Positions 1 to 9,419 of a stretch of DNA of 64,000 nt are shown in pieces; the first letter of the stretch is position 1, and each line of letters opens with the position of its first letter. The notes under the pieces were generated by a model that saw nothing but the letters and a program-made list of their open reading frames with translations, ran no database searches and was not told the origin of the DNA. A program made the position numbers and the translations under genes. Source of the DNA: Poa pratensis (taxonomy: Eukaryota; Streptophyta; Magnoliopsida; Poales; Poaceae); the NCBI GenBank assembly GCA_947311845.1, contig CAMZMU010000071.1:23039236-23103235 (forward strand). The letters run 5' to 3'.

Positions 1-491
1 CTAGGTAGGAGAAAATAGAAACAAACCAATAACCAAGTGCTTCTGCAAATTAAGCAAGAAAAATTGTTATTCTGTTCAAGAAGAGAGTTAATCGATTGCA
101 ATATGTTTGATTAGTACATCTATCACAAATATAGCTTGTGTTAGCAAGCTTTAAACAGCTGCGTGATGAGAATGAGAAAGAATGATCGATTTTGAGGTGA
201 TCAAGCTGAAATACTAGCTAAGAATGCCATTAATATGATCACACAAATCTCCATTTCCTTAGTTACAAGAATATGTATGTGATCATGAACAATTGGCCGC
301 AACGATTATTTCACTGCCCCTACTACCCCAACGCCCTGTAAGTTACACTTATTAACATGATTAATCAGAATAAAAAGGGGTCGGAAAATCTTAGAGATAC
401 TAGGCAACGGGAAAGCTCAAATCTTGCTAGCTATTGCCTATGCCTATGCCGGAGACGATAAACAAATTAATAGACAAGGTTTGCGAGTCTA
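1..491. other. Non-coding flank downstream of the ALOG gene
   Basis: This AT-rich stretch lies on the 3' side of the minus-strand ALOG gene and is nearly identical to 37871-38361. I see no coding potential and no transposon ends. It would contain the 3' UTR of the ALOG transcript. Confidence 0.5.
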
Positions 492-1132
492 CTATACTCG
501 AGAGATGGCCGGTGCAGCAGTACCGCCACTGTCACCAGCTGCCTGCGCGGCCGACGCAGCTACATCGCCACCATGGGCGTTACCCCCGACGTCCCTGCCG
601 ACTGCTCCGGCGCCAGAGAATGAAGTCGACGCCTCGGCGGTTTGCACGCGCTTGCGTTTCTTCTTCTCGTACGGGATCCCTCGCGCCTTGGCGTGGGAAT
701 CGCGCACCTCGCGGAGGTAGATCCGGACGGCCCGCGCAGCGAAGGGGTTGGACTCCGGCGCACCGCCGCTCTCCTCGTAGGCCGCACGCAGTCGGCCGAT
801 GAGCGCGTCGAGTGACCCCCAAGCCTGGCGCAGCGGGCACGGGCACGGCCCGGGGGGCTGGGCTGGCCGTAGTAGGCGCACCTGTCGGTGTGCACCTTGG
901 TCTTGCCGAACTGGTCCAGGTACCTGAGGAACTCGATCACGTGCGCGCCGCTGCACCGCGCCAGCGTCAGCGGCGGCCGGTGGTTCCGTAGGTACTGCAG
1001 GAACGTGTTCCAGTCCCTGCGCTTCTGCGACTCGTACCTGCTCAGCTGCGCCGGCGGCTTCGGTGCCACGTCCGGCGCGCTGGCGCCGCTGGCACCACCG
1101 GCCGAGGATGGTCCGGGACCGGAGGAATCCAT
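492..1132 (-). pseudogene. ALOG-domain (DUF640) gene, frameshifted copy in unit A
   Basis: This is the unit A counterpart of the intact gene at 38362-39003. ALOG proteins (LSH/G1-like) are small nuclear regulators of plant organ and spikelet development. Reading from the ATG at 1132, the first 95 residues give the start of the ALOG domain, including [14 protein letters not shown] and the Cys/His insert. A run of three C at 849-851 replaces the four C of unit B, so the frame is lost just before the [20 protein letters not shown] stretch. The rest of the domain, the basic signal KKKRKR and the C-terminus continue in another frame down to 492. A substitution also changes Gly84 to Arg. Unless the missing C is a sequencing error, this copy encodes only a truncated ALOG domain. 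Confidence 0.8.
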
Positions 1133-2163
1133 ACAACAACAGCCGGGGGAGCGAGCAAGCAATCGCGGTGTGAGTGAGTGATCAGTTGACGCGCACCGGG
1201 CAGGGTTAAAGGAGATCTCTTGGGGTGAGCGATAGGCTGGGATGGAGATGGGACGTTGGAAAGGGATGGGAGCGGGGATGAGAGCGACGGGGAGCCGAGG
1301 GGGAGGTGAATGCTGCTGAAGTGGAGCGGAGGTGCGTGCGAGGAACCGAGAAGATGATGCGAGCTACGCGTGGTGACCGGGAGCCGGCTCCTCCAACTTT
1401 GCTCTTATGAAGTCAGGACCCTGACATAGCCAATATCCACCGTACAAATCTCATCCAACGACTCCCGTTTGCTTAGTAGTACTAGTTGCGTCTCTGTAGT
1501 TTGGAAGTCAACGAACCTATGCCATGGAACTGACCAACCTTCCGTCGCGGGCAGCTCGCTGCCATGGCCACCCACCGTCCCGGCGCTCGCCACCCCCCCC
1601 CCCCCCCCCCCCCCCCTCAGACGAGCCGCCGGTGTTCTTCCCCGCCTATCTCCCCGTTCCTCTTTCCCATAGACTTAGCCTTGTGCCCATCCTGTGGCGT
1701 CCCGGCGTCGCCGCTCCGGCGGCAATCCGCTGCAGCGCCGCCGCTCCGGCTACAGCCAGAAGCGCAGCAGCAGGACCTCCAATCCAGTACTATAACTCTT
1801 CAAGCGCTGCAGCCCAAGAGGAATTGATTGATTGTCCAACACAGTCGATTGGCTATTCAGGTCTGATATCTCATAAAATTCAGTTTCAGTGTACAGTTGT
1901 CCCTTGTGTGATTGATTTGTACTGCTTTTGCTTCCTCTAATGTGTGTGTTTGGTCCAGATCTGCAACCGTTTCTTAGACTGGATTGCTCTAATCTCGATC
2001 TGTCAGACATTTTTCACTTATATTGTGAAACGGAGGGAGTACGGATTTACTTATAAATTATGGTTGTGTAACTGCTCCATCCTGAAATGTCAAATGCGAA
2101 CGGTGCTACCAAATTTGTGTGAAATGTAGACAAGGCCTCGTTGTGGTCTCGGTTGACCAATTT
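1133..2163. other. ALOG upstream region plus a unit A-specific segment
   Basis: From 1133 to about 1396 the sequence matches unit B and should hold the ALOG promoter and 5' UTR. A TTTAAC motif on the minus strand near 1206 is only a weak TATA-like candidate. From about 1397 to 1990 unit A carries about 600 bp that unit B lacks, including a run of about 24 C at 1593-1616 and a GC-rich stretch with no convincing ORF. Homology resumes inside the right half of a short Stowaway-like repeat ending near 2040. Confidence 0.5.
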
Positions 2164-2418
2164 CTAACATGTGGGTCCACCAAGTTGCCACATCATCAGC
2201 GATAGAAAAAGGGGGGGGGGGGGGGGGGGAGCGTCAGAGGGTGTGTCACACCGCCGAGATAGGATGGTTGTCCGGGCGCCAGATTTGCAGCGGAGGAGGG
2301 AGATGATGATGTAGAACATCTCGCCGGGTAGGCGGCTAATGAGGTCAATGCTCGCCGAAGGCTCTTGTCGTTCTAGCTCGCCCCGCGTCCGCTTGTTGGC
2401 CGCCTTGACCACCATCAC
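2164..2418 (-). pseudogene. Truncated F-box domain fragment (unit A)
   Basis: An 84-codon frame starts at 2418 and contains the F-box-like stretch DLISRLPGEMFYIIISLL followed by GARTTILSRRC. That is the usual N-terminal layout of plant F-box/LRR or FBD proteins, which are substrate adaptors of SCF ubiquitin ligases. Only about 50 residues are recognisable. The Trp-containing end of the F-box and all substrate-binding repeats are missing, and the frame runs into a poly-G tract (about 2211-2229). Unit B has the same fragment at 39511-39813. I read it as a relic. Confidence 0.55.
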
Positions 2419-3520
2419 AAACGGCAGCCACTATGCCACAGTCTTCTCCTCGGTGGGCTTTATTTGTGGCGGGGTTTCTCTGGGCGGTGGTGCAATGGGG
2501 GTTGGAGCTGAGTGGGGCATTCGTCCCATGGTCAAACGAGCATAGTACTTTCTTTTTACAACTGATTATTTAGATGTGACCCATCCGCTCCCACCTGTAA
2601 GTTTTAAGCGGCCCACTAGTCAGGCCACAACCAAGTAACGGTCAAAAGAGATTGACCCAACGGAAGCGGCCGCCTGGCTATCCGCGAGTCTTGAAAGAGC
2701 AAAAGTGGGGCAAAACTGAGAAAAGCTAAACGAGTTGGGCAAAATTAAGGAGAACTATGCGAAGTGGGGCGCGGAAATAAATGACCCTACAAAAAAATCC
2801 TAATTCGCCGGTCACACAAAGATTTATACCTTCCATGCACTCTGCATGAGCACATCCGTTGCCATCGCCGTCCTCGGGTATATGGCAGGTTTTGCAACAA
2901 CGGCACCATCCGAGTATCGAAACGCCATGCGCCCGCCTCTACCACACGAGTTGCGACCCTTAGCAACAGATCTAGCCCACGAGGACGCCGAAACGACAAA
3001 GGGTGTACCTCGAGCAACAGATCTGCGACACACTTCTTCTTCTTCTCATCTTCCAGCCCACCTCCAATCCCGCAAGACGAGATTTGACCAAAGAGGAGCG
3101 GAGGATGAGTAGGAGTCACCGTGCCTGTCACACGACGGATATAATGTCTCACCCTGCACTATGACGCGGGGTACATCAAGGAACTCGAGCTCCTCTGTTG
3201 CGCCTTGTGTATATGGGGAGAGAGAGCCTGGAGAGAAAGTGAGGGGTAGGGTTTCATAGAGGGTTACGGGACTATTTATAAACGGGCCGGCAGAATGTCC
3301 GATTGCATAGAGTCCAATATTGAACATGGAGGGTATTATATCTTTGTTTCCCATTTATCGGCAATGGTTGTGTAGAAACTTCCATTGCCGATGAACACAT
3401 GTTCGCGGGCGGCGCCGCCTGGCGGGCCACATTTGCCACACGCAAATCGTGAATACTCGTCGGCTTATCGCTGTAGTTTCCAAAGAGTGGCTTCGTTAGC
3501 GCCGTTCTGTACTAGCGATG
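2419..3520. other. Intergenic stretch with a minus-strand TATA-like site
   Basis: No recognised gene. On the minus strand a good TATA-like motif (TTTATAAATAG, about 3271-3281) is followed by CT-rich 5' UTR-like sequence, which could be an old promoter pointing towards the F-box relic. In unit B the same area keeps a 188-codon open frame (40180-40746), which is broken here by small indels. A short inverted repeat (ATCGGCAATGG, 3357-3367, against 3381-3391) lies near the right end. Confidence 0.35.
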
Positions 3521-4813
3521 TTTGTACTCCCTCAAGGAAAGAACAGACTAATCCTTCTTATGGACACATTGGAAAGTACACCTCTTATGGAGACAGACTT
3601 ATCCTTCTTTGGTCTTGCCTTAGTAATGTTTCATTCTATATGATTGCTTTTTCTTTCCAAAAGAAACTGGCAAAAGAATTGATTTCTTCAGAAAAAACTC
3701 TTTTGACACGAGGAGGTAAGAAAATCTGTCACACACCTTGTAAATTGGCACGAAGTTTGCGAGACTAAAGAACAAGTGGGCTTGGTCTGGCACATATAAT
3801 TGTAATGAATGTTTGTTGGTTGTGTAAATTGCTCTCAAAAATAGAAATGAGGATGTCTTGTGGCACCAGCTTATTAGATCCTTTAGCACATGTCAAGTTG
3901 AAACGTATACATTCTCATTTCTCGTCTGGTCTCTTGGAAGTGAGAGATGTTTTCTTCAGTTTCCGCAGAAAAAATATTGGTCTTAGAACTAGATTATGGG
4001 AGGATTCGTGATTAGGGGGAAGACCTCTATGTCTTACTTTCCCTAGATTGTACAATTTGTCACTTGGTAAGAAAATTAGTGTAGCCAGGGTCTTCACTGA
4101 AGGTTGGGTGTGCTGAATTTTAGGAGAAATCTATGGGGGTGAGTTGGCTGAGATATGGTGTAAGTTACAGGACTTGTGTGTGAGTGTTCGTTTATCAGAT
4201 GAAGAAAATTGATGCAGATGGATTTTCACTAAATTGGGGCAATTTTCTGTAAAGTATTTATATCCTGCTCTAAATCTTCTCTAGTTAAAGTGCCATATAG
4301 GAAGATCTAGTTCCTGAAAACTCCTCTGAAAATTAATGTTTTCCTTTGGCTTGCTTTTGGGAGAATTATTTTTGACTAAGAATGTGCTGCTTAGTAGAGG
4401 GTGGAAATGGTAGTGACAAGTGTATGTTCTGTAATAATGTAAAGACTACTGACCATTTATTTTCGATTGGGTTGTTTCTAGTTATGTTTGGGGTGTAGTG
4501 AGATGTGCATTTGATTTCAATTATGTCCCTGCTAATTTTGATGTGTTGAAATCTTGGTTAGAATCTTGTTCGGTAAAGGACAGGTTCTTGTTGTCGACAG
4601 AGATAGCTCAGTTATTCTGCGTTTTAACATAGCCTATCCACAGGACACTACTACAATGATCTTTCATATTTTATCATTTTGTATTATATTGGGCTGGTTT
4701 ACAGGAAGCAAATCTTTGAAACTTGCAATGCGAGGAGGCTGAAGGCAACTTTGAATGAAATATATTCAGGTGGGGATTAACTCCCCCGGTGAAAATTCAA
4801 AAAAAAAAAAAAA
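3521..4813 (+). mobile_element. 5'-truncated LINE remnant (RT C-terminus and zf-RVT region), unit A
   Basis: Reading across several frames gives pieces typical of the end of a plant LINE ORF2. These include a segment like LILLWSCLSNVSFYMIAF, then GLRTRLWEDSW, then PLKINVFLWLAFGRI, then a Cys/His cluster resembling the zf-RVT domain (CMFCNN...TTDHLFF). Many stops and shifts interrupt it. It ends in an A-rich tail at about 4800-4813, as expected for target-primed insertion on the plus strand. The same remnant is in unit B, so it predates the duplication. The left boundary is approximate. Confidence 0.7.
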
Positions 4814-5646
4814 CACTTCACATTCTGGTGGCAGCCGAGTTATTTCACCAAAACGAGGTTGGGGGCCATTGGTGCTTCGTCTGTCTGAGTCTCCTGGTGC
4901 GTGTGAGTGTTCTGCCTGCGCCGTTTGCTGAAACTTGTGTTGGAAACCTGGAGTGGCGATGTATGGTGCTGTTCATATGCTGTCGTTGGCCAAGGGCTTG
5001 TGTTTTTTCCTGCATAGAGTTTGTGGTAGTTCTGTGAGGCATGTCGTGAGGTGTGTGTACCTGGGATGGTCCTCTAGAGTCTAGACACCTGAGAACCAGG
5101 GGTCCTTAAAAACGCTGGGAATATCAGTTTTCATTTCTTGAGAAAAAAAAACAGTCATCGGTGCCTTCGTCGACGGCTAACCGAAATATTGAAGCTGATG
5201 CACACCGATCGCTTGCAATAATGTATATACTCGCTAGAGAAAGAGGACTTGAACAGAATTCCTTCTAGTTCGATCAGCCTCGTTTACCAGCTGCATGCTA
5301 TACGATTCGGTTCGCCGGCGGAGAGAGAGACAGACAGGGCGCAGATGCATACATGTAGAGCGAGGTCATGGGACAGAGCTAGCTTGACCTGGTGCCGGCC
5401 GACGCTCTGGCTTGACTGCCCCTCGGCGAGCCCAGGTGCATTGGTCTGACAGACACCCTGTACGTGCACGTGTTCATCGACAGTCGGACGGGTCAAATGA
5501 TGTGAAGCGGACGGGGCAGCCATTGCGGACTCTTCGCGCCTTGATTTAACCTGTTTCTCAGGTAGGAGCAGTACGTACACAGGTTACCAGCATATCCCCA
5601 GCCAAGCCACGCGGTCAAATTTAAACTGTTTGGTTCTATTTTTAAG
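4814..5646. other. Unannotated intergenic stretch, unit A
   Basis: No coding or RNA gene recognised. It is shared with unit B, where the motif at about 5259-5273 (AATTCCTTCTAGTTC) was the target of a retroposon insertion. Confidence 0.4.
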
Positions 5647-5659
5647 AGAATTCAGATTT

Positions 5660-6493
5660 AAAACAGCCCAAGAATCGTACGAAGCCCCCCGCGGAGACGG
5701 GAGCTCTCCTCCTGAAAACCTAGCGCAGCCGCCACCACCTCTGTCTCCCCCATAGATCGGTTCCCCCTCCTCCGGCCGGCCTCGCTGGTGCTGGGAGGGT
5801 GGGGAACCCAATCTATGGGTGGAGTTCTTAAGAAAATTAGTGTTTTCATAGATTGGATTAAGCTTTTGGTAGCTGTTTTCTTCATCAATAGAGTTGGTAT
5901 CGTCTACAGTAAGTAATCTTATGTCCTTCTTTCGACGACGAGATCTTCTTCTCGACGTCAATGGTGGTGCTGTAAGATTAAATTTGTCTAGGTATGGTCC
6001 TTCAGATCTTGCTTCGTCAGATCGATTTTGAATTTTTTTCTCATGGTTGTCGCGAGAATTGTCCTCGCAATATTTGTCCCAGCTGCTACGTCCTCGATAA
6101 TGGTGATTCGTACTCTCGGCTCCCAGCGACGTCGACTAGGCTGTTCGGTTGTTATTCCCTGGAATACTGGTGTTGGTACTCTTGCCGATGTTTGTTGATT
6201 ACGTTAATGGATGCGTGCATGCACGTAGCCTTGGCATTGCGGCCCAAAATTACAATTATGGGAGAACCCTCGTTGGTATTCACAGGTCTGTGGTTTGACA
6301 TCTATGTCGTTCTACGACTGCCTTCAGAAAAGTACAAGATTGTGTCATGGAAGAAAAAAGAGTTTGAAGATCTCGAAGATTTGCTCGTTTCTTTTAGACT
6401 TTATTTTGGAATCGTTGTAGTCAGTTCGTGTATCTCTACCATGTACTATTTGATACTATAATATATGGTATTGATTATTGATTGTAAAAAAAA
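5660..6493 (+). mobile_element. LINE-like non-autonomous retroposon, unit A only
   Basis: An 834-bp insertion is absent from unit B. It is flanked by a 13-bp target duplication, AGAATTCAGATTT, at 5647-5659 and 6494-6506, and ends in an A tail (6486-6493). This is the signature of target-primed reverse transcription. The 5' part is GC-rich and UTR-like. A 155-codon frame at 5994-6461 has no recognisable domain and is probably not a gene. No reverse transcriptase is present, so it must have been mobilised in trans. Confidence 0.8.
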
Positions 6494-6497
6494 AGAA

Positions 6498-7051
6498 TTC
6501 AGATTTGTTGGCGAAAAACCGAAGAAATAGATTCGTCATTCCATTACAATATCATCAAGAACAAGGGAAAGAAATAATATCCTGTTTGGGGATTTCGATT
6601 GAAATACCCTTTATGGGTGTTTTACGTAGAAATACTATTTTTTTCTTATTTTGACGATCTACGATACAGAAAAGATAAAAAGGGTTTAGGAATTTTTTAA
6701 TTTAGATATAAGACCCTAGAGGAAGAATATAGGACTCGAGAAGAAGACTCAGACTATGAATATGACCCTAGAAGACCAATATAGGACCTGAGAGGACGAA
6801 TACGAATATGAAACCCTAGAAGACGAATATGGGAGCCCAGAGAACTAATATGTGACTTTAGAGAAAGACTGAGAAGACGAATATGAGAGCAATATAGGAC
6901 CCGAGAGGGCAAATATGGAACTCTAGAGGAAGACTCAGAAGACGATTATGGGAGCCCGGGGGCAAGCTCAGATGACAAATATGGGACTTTAGAGGAAGAC
7001 TCCGAGGACAAATACGAGAGCCCTGAGGAAGATTCTATCTTAAAAAAAAGA
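6498..7051 (+). pseudogene. rpoC2: Nuclear plastid DNA (NUPT): fragment of rpoC2, unit A
   Basis: The translation matches the grass-specific insert of plastid rpoC2, which encodes the beta'' subunit of plastid RNA polymerase. A segment reads [20 protein letters not shown], followed by a string of acidic repeats of the EDEYE/TLEEDS type, and it ends at [10 protein letters not shown] near 7051. Frameshifts and stops interrupt it, so it is not functional here. The matching NUPT in unit B is at about 43841-44421. The left border coincides with the target site of the retroposon at 5660-6493. The identification rests on recalled rpoC2 features, not an alignment. Confidence 0.75.
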
Positions 7052-7269
7052 GGGTGTGTGCGCCGCTAGGTCTGTCTCTCTCAGAGAAGATGATTTCGCC
7101 GTTACTATCACAGAGGACCATGCCACAGGCTGCTAGTATTTGGTTCTGAATGTCTGATCATGTTTGTATTAGTTTGATTGTGTAGATCCACCTTTGGTTT
7201 GTTTGATTCATCGTAGTTTACTGCTCATGGTTTTATATGCTCCCTATTTGGGGGAAGTTTACCGATAAT

Positions 7270-7900
7270 TAATCATTGTCACCTTGTGTTCAAACGATGA
7301 CCTATTGTATCTTGTGATATGTACAACTATATTGTTTGTGCATACTCCCTGGTACGGTAGGTTCACACCTGAAATTATGTGTGCTCGTTAATGTGAGGCT
7401 CTCTGTTCTTTTGTTTACCGTGTTACATCTACCAAGGATTAAACGGTGCCAAAATTTAGCTCAATGGATGGCCTATTGTACCTATTGCAATGTAGAATTA
7501 CATTGCTTTTGGATAATCACTAGTAGGGTCGTCTCTTGGATTGCGCATATATTGTGGGTGTCACATAATTATGAGGCAGGCATGTTTAATTGTTTATTGT
7601 TTATCCATTGTCGATGATTAGATAGTTCCACATTGTGTTCAATAGAGGGCCTATAATACCTAGTGGTATGTACAAGTGATGTGATTGTGCATTGACCCTA
7701 GTATTATGGACACATCTATTTTAATGTGTGTGCTTTGTTATTATGAGGCAATTTGTTCATCTACTAGTTGAATGTTTGATTGTTATGTGGTTTCTTATTT
7801 GCACTGCCAATAATTTAAACCGTGCCACATAATATGTTCAAAGGATGCTCAAAAGTACCTACTGTTATGTACAAATACATTGTTTTCTCATTTTCCCTAG
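7270..7900. repeat. Degenerate about 180-bp tandem repeats, unit A
   Basis: Four diverged units can be recognised by an anchor of the type TTCAA-GGATG-CCTA...ATGTACAA, at about 7289, 7461, 7640 and 7840, giving spacings of about 170-200 bp. Each unit is followed by AT-rich sequence with TGTGTGCT and GAGGCA-type motifs. The same array is in unit B. No ORF is convincing. Confidence 0.5.
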
Positions 7901-8801
7901 TTCTTTAGTTCCAACTCTTGGAAATATAATGCTTGCGCTTTGTTAGTATGGGACACACTTTAGTATATTGTACTTTCTGTTTTGATTTATTGATGTTGAA
8001 ATACAATTGCCTTGTCTCTTCCATCACATCGGTCTTATGGTTGAACTAGCTAGAGCATGCGATCCAATAATTGAAGTGCTCTACTAACAAGGTGAAGCTT
8101 GGCAATGGAACCTCCTCCAAGGTTGCTGAAGAGGGCAGCTCAAACAAGAGTTGAAGGGGGAACTCCTAAAATTGGTCACTTCCATGAGGTAGTATCCCTT
8201 ACCCAATTATGCAAGGTGTCGTCGCACCTAGCTTAGACGATGTCTTTCCATTTGGGATGCCTTCACGAAGCATCTGTGTACCATCCCGAGAAGCACCACC
8301 CTTGAGACAAGAATTGGTTGCAACTGGATGGACAAGGTAAAAGATGTCAACGAGATAGTATTCATGGATCAAAGGCAGAAGTTTGCTTACCAACTCAAGA
8401 CAGGCTAGTAGCTGAGGTTTAAGCTCCCGAAGCCAGATGTCTACATGGTGATCATGTGCGACTACTCTTGCGATGAGGTGGTTACCAAATGTGTCGAGCA
8501 TGAAACAACCCTTGCCATGATCGCTGAATACTAGGTTTATGTCAGTGTTAATATTGTATGTGTGGTAGTTCATGACAATGTTGTGGTGAACTAAGTATGT
8601 GTGGTTAACATTGTTTGGCTCTACCGGTTATCCCTGTTTCTACAACATAGTAATATTTTGTATGTGGTTTGTACTAAGTTAGATGGTGTGCCTAAGTGCT
8701 CGCAACCTCACCACTCGGAGAAAAGGTTACCACACCGGCATTGTCGCACATAACCAAACACCACCAACTACAAACGGACATAACCAAACACCGTGTATAA
8801 T
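7901..8801. other. Shared non-coding segment left of the Gypsy insertion
   Basis: Similar to about 45356-46181 in unit B. Several short frames with protein-like composition exist on both strands (for example a 124-codon minus frame at 8199-8573), but stops and shifts between the copies argue against a functional gene. I could not assign a family. Confidence 0.35.
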
Positions 8802-9305
8802 TGTGGAGGTTATGCCGAACGGGTATACCTGCCACGGTGGATAAAACCTGGCCCACCAGGGAGGCCCATCAGATAAAGCCGGAGGGCTTAATGGAGAAGG
8901 CCTCATGGGCTTAGGCGCAAGGATAAGCTCTGGGCTGGCTTAGTGAAGTCCAAGACGAAGGCCTGGCTGCGTTCGCCTTAGGGAGCAAGTTAGGGTTTGT
9001 TACCGTGTTAGTCTAGGACTCGTGATCTAGGTCGGTTAAGGCTTTCCTTGTAGGGGAAGGCTTGGCGCCTTTATAAGCCAGCCTTCCAGCAGCCTTAGGG
9101 CACGCATACAACCTCATTGTAACCTGTACACATATTTGCCTTGAGTGAATTATAGCAGCACGTAGGATCTCGCCACCGTCGTGAGATCCGAAGCTGGGTA
9201 AATCGTGTGTGCAATCCCGTCACTGGAACCCTCCACGTTCTTCCCCACCTCCTCTACGGTACGTATGAATACTTCTAGTAGTTCCGCGTTACCAATACCT
9301 CGACA
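8802..9305 (+). repeat. 5' LTR of the Gypsy element
   Basis: Starts TGTGGAGGTTATGCCGAACG and ends CTCGACA. A TTTATAAG motif near 9070 is a likely TATA box for the element's transcript. It pairs with the 3' LTR at 20432-20936. Confidence 0.95.
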
Positions 9306-9325
9306 GTTGGCGCCCACCGTGGGGC
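9306..9325 (+). promoter_or_regulatory. Putative primer-binding site
   Basis: Immediately after the 5' LTR is GTTGGCGCCCACCGTGGGGC. Its position and the TGGCGCC core are those of a tRNA primer-binding site for minus-strand synthesis. I did not determine which tRNA it would pair with. Confidence 0.55.
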
Positions 9326-9419
9326 CCAAGGCGTCGGGAGTTTTGTTTCAGGCGGGAGCATTGGGCGAGATCGGCAAGACTATGGCGGTTGGTCGCGCCC
9401 GCATCATCAACAACTTTGG

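Noticed and set aside
5994..6461. 155-codon open frame inside the unit A retroposon
   Set aside because: No recognisable domain, no conservation and a location within a non-autonomous retroposon; most likely chance.
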